Source: Membranipora membranacea (taxonomy: Eukaryota; Bryozoa; Gymnolaemata; Cheilostomatida; Membraniporidae). Taken from it: a stretch of 64,000 bases of DNA. The stretch spans positions 9,607,387-9,671,386 of the forward strand of contig OU612069.1 in assembly GCA_914767715.1 (NCBI GenBank), written 5' to 3'. Made by a program: the position numbers and the translations under genes. Numbering within the stretch: the first letter of the stretch is position 1; each line of letters begins with the position of its first letter. The notes below the pieces were generated by a model that made no database searches, was not told the origin of the DNA, and saw only the letters and a program-made list of their open reading frames with translations. This document shows positions 1 to 11,200 of the stretch, one piece after another.

Positions 1-525
1 CAAAATTTTAAGGAAGGACCACTCTCTCCAGTGTTATGCTTGCAAGACTTGAAAAGCAGTGTTCCCATGCCAACCAAGACAATAACCAAACACAAGCCGC
101 TGTGGTTCACCCAGTGATTGTGCTATGAGTGAATAATTTTGCCATGGTCGTACAAGGAAAAATTGTCGAATTGTCATCGTTACATAGATGTCTACTCAGT
201 TGTTGTGTGGCAACTATTGCTCTTGAATGCAGACATCAATGGTCGCAATATCAGGTCATTTTTCTATTGGAATTGATATAATCTCCTATTCCCAACTCAA
301 ACACCTGACTCTTAGAGAAAATAACCAGCAAAACAAATACAAATCAACTACATTAACTGACCTGATGTCATGTCATGTCATGTCATGTCATGTCATGTCA
401 TGTCATGTCATGTCATGTCATGTCATGTCATGTCATGTCATGTCATGTGATACCATAGATGCTGGCAAAAGAAAATTGTCAACTCTGTGCTGTTATAGTT
501 CCCATTCTGTTTACTTTATTTTCAG
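1..525. other. Non-coding stretch left of the first visible exon
   Basis: No exon is convincing here. The stretch contains the TGTCA pentamer array at 366-445 and ends in the pyrimidine-rich acceptor ATTTTCAG at 518-525. It is probably intron, because exon 526-594 enters in phase 1 with no plausible start codon. Confidence 0.6.
366..445. repeat. (TGTCA)16 pentanucleotide microsatellite
   Basis: Sixteen perfect tandem TGTCA copies are followed by one TGTGA variant. A 105-codon open frame runs through the array only because a pentamer repeat without stop codons stays open; it is not a gene. Confidence 0.95.
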
Positions 526-2238
526 AAAATATCCAATGCGCTGACGCTGGACCTCATTGTGCTAAAATACCAGTGGTATATCAATGTCTCAAAAGTACGT
601 CTTGGTCATTGTATAATAATGAGTATGAGTATATATGTATGGTCATATATGTCAAACTTTCTTGTAAAATTTGTAAAATATTGATTAAGTATCTTTTGAC
701 ACAACGCTCAACTCCTTTATAACACAAAAATGCTTTGCTTTTGGGTGGATTAACTCAATGTTAAGTAAGCGAGAGTTCAAGTTACCCCCCCCCCCCTTAT
801 TACTTGGTGAGAGTGCGGATCAAAACTCACAGATATACTTCTATCAAGATCAACTATCAAACATAACCGCTGGTGTTGTTATGGTCTTGTTCAATTTTAT
901 TAATTTGGCAGTTTTTTTTCAACACATGTATGTATTTGTGTTCCTTCTTAAATCAGCAGTTTGATGTACTGGAGTGAATTGCACTAGATAAAAAGAGTTA
1001 GCAGTAAAATACACCGGAGTAAAATATAAAATTATAAAAATGGATACTAAATATTACGTTGAAAATGAGAGTATTTACAAAAAAAAATGACACTGACTTT
1101 ATTTACATGTGTGTTTCAGCTGAGTCAGTTGAGTGTTGCTCGACATGTGTAGAGTTAGCTGGCGGTTGGGATAAAGCAGATGACTGTTATGAGAACGATG
1201 ATGGGCCTTCTTGCTATAGAGAGGCGCACAGGGCTACGTGTTCGCTCTTCTGTGAATTCAAGAGAAAGGTCAGGACCTTGTCATTGTTGTCAATTTTCGG
1301 TGGGGTATTACATTTTATGTACATACTTTTTTTTTTATTGTCAGTCTACAATCACTGTTTCGAATGTTTTTCATGCAGTGAAAGAAAAGACTTGAAAAAT
1401 AAGAAAAAAGCAACCGGAATAACATCTTGTTAGAAATACATCATACATTATTTTACATGATCTGCGTGTAATTTTGTATTTTTTCATGTTGGCGACAAAA
1501 TGGCAAAAGAATTTGTTCGATTAAAAGAATCATGAATTATTAAAACTCTTGACTTTCTCTATTTCATTAATCAAGAGTTTCTCAAACATTATTTAAAGCG
1601 ATTCGTGCGAGCGCATATAGCTTCATATGCTGTAAGCTTTATTATTGAAATACCCAGCTAGGGGGACGAATAACAGTGGGTTCTAGTTAAGCTAGTTTGG
1701 GCTCACCAAGTGTTGGCTAACGCTAAATTTTGGTTAGTCTGATGGGAATCTATGAATAAACTCAAGAGCGCGAGTAAGCGTTAGCTAACCTTAACTTTAG
1801 CTATTTCAAAGCTGTTCGAAACTGCGAACTGTTCCTCCTGTAAACACTTAGACTACTCAAAGACCAATGCATTTTATAGTCGGGCAGTTATAAATTTGTG
1901 TCAGATTTGCATGGTGAAAAATGCAATGCTCTACTTGGCCAGAATTATTAATGGTGGAAAGAGTGCCTTTCATAAGGGAAGGTAACTCTCATTCCCTGCA
2001 TTATGATGTCACCATGATAATATACTTCAACTTTACCATAAGTATCGCCTGACTGAACATGCAATGCAGTCTTTAACTTCTAGAGATCTCAATAACCTGA
2101 AACTGTTTCAGGCATTTTTGGGAGAGTCGTGTCAGTACGGAGATAAGATGGCAGGCTGCTCTACTCTGAACTGTGGAGAGTCAGCTGTGTATCGGGATAT
2201 CTGCTGTGAAACGTGTCACAATGTAGCTCCTTACACAG
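526..2238 (+). other. PLAC/ShKT-like cysteine modules (exons 1-3 of the cysteine-rich gene)
   Basis: Exons 526-594 and 1120-1268 join (phase 1) to encode a six-Cys module with the order C-x6-C-x8-C-x7-CC-x2-C. A four-Cys linker follows. Exon 2112-2238 then encodes a second six-Cys module with YRDICCETC near its end. The YR-x2-CC-x-[ST]-C ending is typical of PLAC domains in ADAMTS and papilin-type proteins; ShKT domains are the alternative. The assignment is by eye and not certain. Confidence 0.55.
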
Positions 2239-5200
2239 GTAAAGTTACCCACCCCTATAACTAGAATCATTGGACTTATAGGGGAATTAAAGGGGACTTT
2301 TAGGGGACTTGATAGAGACTTATAGCGGAATTGTAGGGGACTTACAGGGGACTTTTAGGGTATAAATGGGAAAGTTTTCAGATCACCTATGCTTGTTGGT
2401 CTTGGAAATTTCCAAGCTGCAATAGCAAATCAAAAAGGTTAATTTTTGAAGCTCTTTGCTTGTATTCCTTGGTTTTTGCCACTTGACCAATCGCCAATGT
2501 TTAGGCTCTGGAAGGCCTCTCATTTACTATGATTAACATGATACACTGTGCTACACTTCACTCTGCTACATAACACCTTGTTGTAGAGCACATTGCTACA
2601 ATGTCGGTTTTCTTACAATTTTCCCACTTTTTTCTTTTTACTTTTCTCTTATACTTATTTTGGCATCATAGTCATTTAAGAAAAAATCTTTTACATTTTG
2701 TCATTTTACAGCGGGCACTGCTGGTGTATGTCTCATAACTTGTACCCAATCAGACAGCGGCCCTAGTGGTTGTCCTTCCCACCTCGTATGTGACACAAAA
2801 CGCCACTACTGTATAACCCCAACTGGTGCCCAGTGTGACTCCTCATCTGACTGCCCTGATACACAGTTCTGTGAAAGACAGCTCTGTGTTGATGCAGTTT
2901 TAGCGGGAAAGAGCTGTAAAATGAGCAGTGAATGTGGTAAGGGATTTACACTCCATGACTGATACACCTTCTTTGTATTCCTCTTACCCATAGAGTTATC
3001 CCCTCTATGCTCTGACCTAGTCTCTATGTCACTAAAATCAGGTAGCCGATACCATTAGGGTACTATTATTACACATTTTTATCAAGGTTTTCATATACAT
3101 GTATGTTATAAACAAATGAAAATAATAACTTATTGACCTCATAAACAAAAGAGGAAACAACAAAAAAGTATATATATGCACAAAAAATAATTATCATATG
3201 CAATGAGGAAGCTGCAAAATATGTCAAGATCAACACACATCGTCGCTCCAACAGTCTTTTTCTTTTACAAATCAAATCGCTTTTAAGACATTTCATCCAC
3301 CCTTTTAGGTGCGGAGGAGGTGTGTTCCAATGGTATTTGTCATTGTCTGAGAGGACACGATTCCAAGTGTGTCGATTATCCAATCTCCTGCAGACAAGAG
3401 TCATGTGCAGAATCACTATCATATGGCACGTGTCACCCTCAACATAATTGGTAAGACAGTGTGTTAGCCTTGAGTTGCTTCATTCGGTTTGTAAGTCCTC
3501 AAGCTAAAAACACAACAATCTAGTGAATGCCGAAGAACTGCCTGAGATCTGGTGTGGAATTTGATATTTAAGCTCACTGCAAGATCAACTACTGGGAAGT
3601 TGCAATTGACTTGTATTCATATTGAATAGCCTACGCACTTTCATAATTTTTCTCTATTAATCATAGTAATATATAATATAATAGTATATCATATATTTAA
3701 TAATATTTAGTATATAATAAATCCATGCTATTTATTCAAACCTAGGTGTGTATGTCAGGGTGATTATCAGAGGATAGGGGACCGCTGTGTTACCCCAGCC
3801 TTAGAGGAGTGCACAGAAAGGTGTCCCCCAGGCTATTCTGGTTGTAAGGGATTCAGATGTTACAAGCGGTGCGGGGAGAATGGCGAATCATGTCCTGATG
3901 GTCAAACATGTACTAATGGTATGTAAAGTTTAAAATTTGTAGCAGCTGTTTCTACTCAGTTTGTTTGAAAGGTTTTGTGAATATTTGTTTGGTAAGCGTT
4001 TGGTCAGTTGGTTTGTTACATTGTATAATGCACGGTGTGGCAACATCTTTGTAGGAACAGTGGCCTACATAGACAGCCAAGGGCTAGATAGCCGCATAAC
4101 CCTGAACAGGGTGTTGAACCCTGGTTATAGTGATCCGAGAACCACTCAGATGTTGTTTCTGATATTTTAACATAGTTATGATAAATTGGCAGTCACACAA
4201 CCGGATTATCTAGAATTGCTCCCAAATTTCACTAATTGTGTTTTGATAAAGTATGAGATTTTACCAGTCAATTCGCTCAAACAGGTAGCTTCTAAGTTTT
4301 TAAAACAGTTCAGTGCATTCGAACACGCACAATTATTTTTGAAAAGTCCCCAAACTACAGCCTTATTAAACGTTTTACAAATCTTTTTGTTTTTTAAATT
4401 GTAGGATATTGTGATTTCTCTTGCTCTGTCGACTCGAACTGTAACATGGGCCAATTCTGTGAATGTGGACGCTGTGTTTTCTCCTGTATTAGTAACAAAG
4501 ACTGCTCCTCGCTTCAGGGTTGTCATAATGGTATGTCTGCCTACTCCGTTATCGAACTCATATACCCTAGTAGCCTGAGATTCAGGTCGACAAAGAGGCC
4601 TTGTCTGTATTATTGGTGATGTTGGATATTGCTTCTGTGGTGTTATCTACTCATGTATCACTATTATTGTACCTTTATAAATGGACCCATGTGCTTGTGT
4701 TTTGGTTTTGTTTTGATCGGCTGATGGGTTTTGGTTTGTTATTGTGTGGAGCTATCTGCTCACAAACCAACACACCCAACCCGAGGGTATAACTCAAAGT
4801 TGTTGGACTGAATCCCAGTCTAATACCCTTGCCATTGTGTCGGCTTTGATCTGATTGGCTGTTGGTTGTTGGTTAGAAAAGGGCCAATCAGATCAGAGCC
4901 AACACATTGGCTAGATATACCCTAGTATAGTGGAGTGAATGTCCACTAGAGTTTAACTAGGCTAGTTGTGGGGTGATTTAATGTTTGCTAGCACTAAGTT
5001 TTGGCTAGCTGACGTGGTAGTCTATATATATAATATGAATGATAACTATTTCAAGTATACAAGGAATGGAGAAATATTCTTCCTGCAAATACATATTCCT
5101 CTAGGGTAGTGATCTTTGGGTTGAGAGCAGAGACAGGGTGATTTGATGCGGGACTTGTGACAATAATATAAAAAAATTGTATATAATAGCATTATGATAT

Positions 5201-8200
5201 TATTAAGTCTATGATTCCGTTTGTTTTTATTTCACAGGCGTATGCCGCGAGACCTGTGCTTACTATACAAATCCACTAATGACAGATGTTCAGGTCTGTC
5301 AGACTGTCACTACTACAAACTGTACTAACGCCACTAAGTGTGGTGAGAATCAGTACTGCTATGAGGGAGTCTGTCACAATAAGTGTCCAGACGACAAAGA
5401 GGCTGGAATCTGGTCATGTGACACAACAGGATACACATGTCAAAGCGGCTACTGTCGCAAAGTCTGCCCTACGTCCGGTACGTCGAGTTATAGATTGTTA
5501 TGAATGTGTTAATTTCTTTTCTGGTCTGTGATTGACCCCGGAGTGACCGGCTCCCTTGGGTCTTTCTCAAAGATAAAAAGTTTGTGCAGAGTTTGATGTG
5601 AAGTTGAGAACAATAGGGCCTAATCAACACCTACACATTTACAGAACAGACATATTAATTGACAACGCCAGTTTTTTGGTAGCATTTCAGTAATTTTCAA
5701 GTATTCTGAGTATTTTGTTGTTTTGAACTGTGATTTATCAAACTGTAAAGGTAACTGGTTATGATTGTGATTGCTGTCAGACATATTTGTTGCCTTAACA
5801 AGCCCAACACAACTAGTGAACATATTAACTGAGAGTTCATATCAAGCCAAGAAGTCAGTGGACTGCCGTGAGATTATGTTATGTACTAAAATCTTACAGC
5901 TGCATTTCTAAAAGAAAGCACCATTGTTTTAATATTTTAATTTGACTTTTTTCAGTTTCATGTCTGGGAGTGGACACAAGCGGCCTTGTTGAGACTGAGT
6001 GCGGCTGCCCACCCCCCAAGATAAAATATGAGGACTGTATGACCGACCCTCCCCGATGTCCTCCATCTAATCAAGAACCCACAAGCTATACTCTGGTATG
6101 TCACGAAAGGAAGAATCACCTCAGATATTATGCATCTTTCTTTCTTTTCTAATATAGTAATATTTTACAGACAGTGTGTGTTTAAAAGTTGCGCGTACAT
6201 AATGAACATGACTGCTAGCAATCTTTTTAACTGACAGTCTTTTTTGTGGTGCGATCTGTTCATAGTTATCGTAAAATCACCAACCAATGATATATCATTA
6301 GAGCGTTCGCAAGTCAAAACTTTGAATGTGTATTCATATATTTATTTATTGTAATAATGTTGTTCCCGTTTCAGTAGAAAACTGATAAGCTACTAGTTGG
6401 GAGAGCAATTTCTACCTTAAAAATTTTATAAGACATCTGATAGTGTTTATCTAAGGCACATATCTGGTTTTCATATCTAGGTTGGGATACGGAAGGCGGT
6501 GAGTTGTTCTGATATGATATCTTATTCTCTGTGTGAGGAGCGTACATCTTACTGTAGATGTCCTGTGGGGATGGTACAGTATGCAGGAGCAGTCTGTCAG
6601 GTCAGACTAACTGGTATGTCTGCTAACATGAGTAGCCCTGTAGCCACTGATCAAATATATATCACAGAGTCCCAGACAAAACAATGTGTTGCTGAAAACA
6701 CTCAACCCTCACAAGATGGGATAGCCTTGGATTGGAATACGTGGGATCATTTTGCATCAATTTTCTGTCTGACATATAAATTCCTCCAATAGTAGTTGAA
6801 GAAGGCTGAGGCAATAATGACAAAGGAGAGGTATACACCCGAGACTGCCGAGGGGGTGGAACAATCAACCTTGAAAGCACGCCTAGTGGGACTCGAAACC
6901 ACAACTCCTGCCGCACCAATCGCTTGTGTGTATAGTAATCGCGCAAACCGATTGCGACATCTCACCATTCTCATAGTTGATTCAGCGTTGTAGTAATTAT
7001 GATATTTCATCTCATGTTTGCAGCGTGTACAAGTGACAAAGCCTGTGGTCCTACAGAGCACTGTATAGGTGGCTACTGTTATAAGTACTGCGCTAACGAT
7101 GATGACATGGAGTGCCCTAATAACCTCCGCTGTCACTCCTCGTATTGTGTACTGATCTGTGAGAGGGACGCGGAGTGTCTGGGTCACCAGCGGTGCACCG
7201 CAGACGGCATATGTACGGGTAAAACTATACCTGAGCTAGAACTCGAGATTGGCCAAGGTAAATCAGCACTATGAACAAATCATTATATCCCTTCATGAAC
7301 AAAGAAATTCATCAAAACTAGAGAAAGTCTCAGTTGTGTGAAAGAACAATGATAGAGTATAATGGCTAGAATGAAACCATTCAAGGCAGAGGCAATCTTG
7401 AGGTAGACTAGAAACTGCTTAGAGTTGAACAAACTTTTAAAAAAATTGCCACTGATTCACTAATAATGACTCTCATATCATATCCAATATAAACAAAGAC
7501 GATTGTAGCAGAGATGTCATGTGCAAGGTCACCATATATCATTTTGAAGTGCTCAAAAAATTATAAAGCTTCGTAGGTTCTCAAGATGGTGCACACAAGG
7601 TCCCTTTGGTTCCCTTAGTCTGACTAAGAGCTTCACAATGATATAAGAAAGTGTATAGGTGTCATGTCTCATTTAAGGTGGTCTGAGCCCCCACGACTCT
7701 TGCCCCCTGCTGACAGCCCCCCACAGCCGGGAAGATTTTAGGCTGATTTCTGATCTATTATTAGGAACCAATGTGTTGGTTAGCTGAAGTTATAAGTGAT
7801 GGAGGTTTGAAGTTTGAAGTTTGAAGTTTGTTTATTAATATCCATCCTGAAGTAGGTTGATAGCTTTGAAAGAACGGAAAAAAAAAATGGAAAACAAAAT
7901 TAAAAAGAAGTCTGAGCTGCATTAGTTGAAAAATTGTGTAATTAATATGATAAAATTATATTGATTATTTCTCTCTCCAGTACCGGGCCCAGTATGCTCA
8001 GCTAAGTTACCTTGTCGGCAGCCGACAGCGGAGGAATGTATGGGTGGGAAGTGTATCTGTCAGACGGGGATGAGGAGATCTGCTCTGTCTCTCAGCTGTG
8101 AATGGGAGATTGATAAAGTCTGTATCAAGGTAGGACAATATACAAAGTTATGCAAAGACTTATGTATGAAGGGGCATAAGTGTGAGGCCAGTGTATTTGG

Positions 8201-11200
8201 CGTATAGTTGTGTTCAGTTTGTAGGGCGGTGGGAGCACACCCGGCACACAAACAGTGCCCAGTAGACAGTAAAATACAGCCGGAATTGATCCCAGGACCT
8301 CCAGCACTTGAGGGCGGACACTCTTTCCAACAGATCTACCTCCTACTCATATTCCTTACATATGAAACATTATCGGACAACTTTGCTAGTACACCAAGTT
8401 TATTCGAGCCTCTGTCCTATTAGCAAGTAAATATGACAAGAAGTACACACATAATACTGACAACTTGTGTCCGATCGGTAAACCTGCAAAACCACCTAGA
8501 GAACTTTTGGAATTCTGCTGATTATTTGTTATGCCTCAATGCTTATGTAAAACAAATATAGTCTCCACCAATCGGATTTTTTCTTCAAACATACCATACT
8601 TATTGGTCTAATTTGGTGCTGAAAATTTATTGTCACCCTTTCTCTCTGTATGCAGTGCCCGCCATGCTCCGAAAAGGTGAAGGTCAATCATCAGGGAGGA
8701 TGTAGAGACAGGAATATGGAGTGTTTAGAAGGGGCGCGTATGTGTATGTGTGTCGAGGGGTACATACTGGATAAGAGCGGAGAGACATGTATACCAGAAG
8801 TAGGGGGTAGTGTTACTGATATCGACTGTGACGGAGACGATGACTGCTCTCTGATACCCTACAGCCACTGCAACGTTAGACTAGGTATGCCTGTCTACTT
8901 CTCACTAACAAACTCTTGTCCTCCCTCTGACAGCCCCCCACTGTCTTACAAAATTATCTAGAAATAATTTGTTATCATTGCTTACTTTATCATAATTTAT
9001 ACGTTGTAATGTGTTTTTATAATAGATAGAACTCCCTTTTCATATCTATGGTTTTTATGCATTTTAACTGCTGCCATTTTCAACCCATCAGGAAAGTGTA
9101 ATTGTAAGAAAGGCTGGTGTTATAATGACGAGAAGTTCTGTCAGCCCGATCAGAACGAATGTATCGAAAATCCCAACTGTGCCAATAACGACTCAAGTTG
9201 TGTGAATCTCTACTGTACAAAGCCGTCGGACGGAGGAACCTGCGCTCGTAAGTGATGTCATCATCTTCTTTCTATGATCAATATGTGATTTTCATCAATT
9301 CAATCACAATCTGAACCAGGGGGTCTTTCAATTAGAAACAGCCAAAATCGCGATCTGATCTGCTAGGCTCTCGCTTTCAAATCGCTCAGTCATTGATGGA
9401 ACTATATATATTCTGAGTGAGGGATTTGGGAACGAATTTGTGTATTTTAAAGACCAAGTGAGTGATAATTATGAGCGATGGGATAGTGATAACTTGCTTT
9501 ACTAAAGCATAGCTCTTTTTAATTGAAAGACCCCCTAGCTCTATGTCCAATTGAACAAATCGTACCGTGGAACCGCGTTTTGTCGTTATGAAAATGGTAG
9601 ACTAATTTCACCCTTATGTCCCAACATCACAACAAAACCCCAAAAAGTGTTTTTTTGGGAATCCCTAAAAGATTACAAATAAATCTGTCGATAGGCCACT
9701 AAACAAGTAACATGCAATTGATTTTCCACGATTTCCAACAAAAAGTGATAACATACACAAGACTGACTTAAATTGAGTTGGAATTCCCAGTATAAAACTG
9801 TATAATGAGAATTTTGTTTTTTGTGTATAGTATTATGATTTGCTGTAAATCTATACAGGTAATGAGACATTGACTGGAGGAGGCAGCACAAAGATTGCTT
9901 GTAACACAACGTCACAATGTCTGAGTAAGGCAGGACCTAATACTTACTGCTTTGTTGATTACTGCTCATGTGTGGGAGGCAGATTCCTGGTGAATGGTTC
10001 CTGTACAATATTCAATAGCTTCTGTACGGGGGTAAGTACATGAAATATAACATACATAACTTCTGTATGGGGGTAAGTACTTTTAAAACATCAAGGCTTC
10101 CCTTTATCTCAACAGCTGCATAATATATTACAGACTGATAACAGATGTTAGGGGTTTCTGTGTTGACTTTTTTATCACAAAGCCTTCTGATTGGTCAATA
10201 AAAAAAAAATTCAGGATTTGGATTGGTCAAAATGTTCAAATGGTCTGATTGGTTGATTGTGCATTTAGTTATCATTTATCAGCATTCTGATTGGCTCATC
10301 TCCTGTATTTATTTCAGGATTACGATTGTGGGTACCAGTACTTTTGTCAGTACGGCACTTGTTCTCAGTCTCAGCCTCCGGTTAGAACTGCTGGAGCAGC
10401 TACTGCAATAAACATGGAGCAAAGGCGAGCAGAAAGCAGCTCGTCAGCCATCGTGATCGCCTTCATGATGTCTATGATGATCGTGGCCGTAATTGTTGGC
10501 ACGGTGGTCGTCAAACACCAATGTAAGTGATGTATAAGTTGTGCCCTCTTGGTTTTAATTATCAGCGAAGAAAACATTTGGCTAAACTGCACAATGCACT
10601 GAAGCACTGAAGCCTGTAATTTTAAGTCTGCTCAGGAGGCTTATTTTATTTTTTTTTATTTCAGAACCTAATTACATATAATTATCAGCTGATCACACCA
10701 CATACCTTCTAACCGAAGTTCCATACACTAGTAGCAAGTTCTTTTTATGAAGAAGTATATGCATCCCTTTCCCACAACATATAATGTTTACGAAAGCTAA
10801 TAAATCAATCAATCATAAATGTAACTGCATTGGGATCACAGGAGTAGGAGGTAGCTCAGTTGGTTAGCGCCAGTCCTTCAACATGTAAGTGATGAAGGTC
10901 GTGGGTTTGAATCCCACCGCAGTCTATAGACTACTGAAGTTTGGTTGGCCCCCAGGTGTGCTACGAGCTGCCTGCACACAGAGCACATTGGCACAGACAT
11001 TCCAGCTTTGTCATAAAGGCAAAATAATGTTTCGCCGCCCATGTTTCGGGATGTGGCGTGTGATCAATGATTAATCAACCTTTTTAATCATTCATGTTTG
11101 CATTACTCAGTCTATCATTTTCAGATGACGCTCAGCAGAAGGACGTGTTTGACTCGACTGAGATCGAATCCAGAATAGATATGAGAAGATCTTCTATTGC

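Noticed and set aside
227-544. Open frame of 105 codons on the plus strand
   Set aside because: It is open only because it crosses the (TGTCA)16 array; composition is repetitive and the real exon starts at 526 in another frame.
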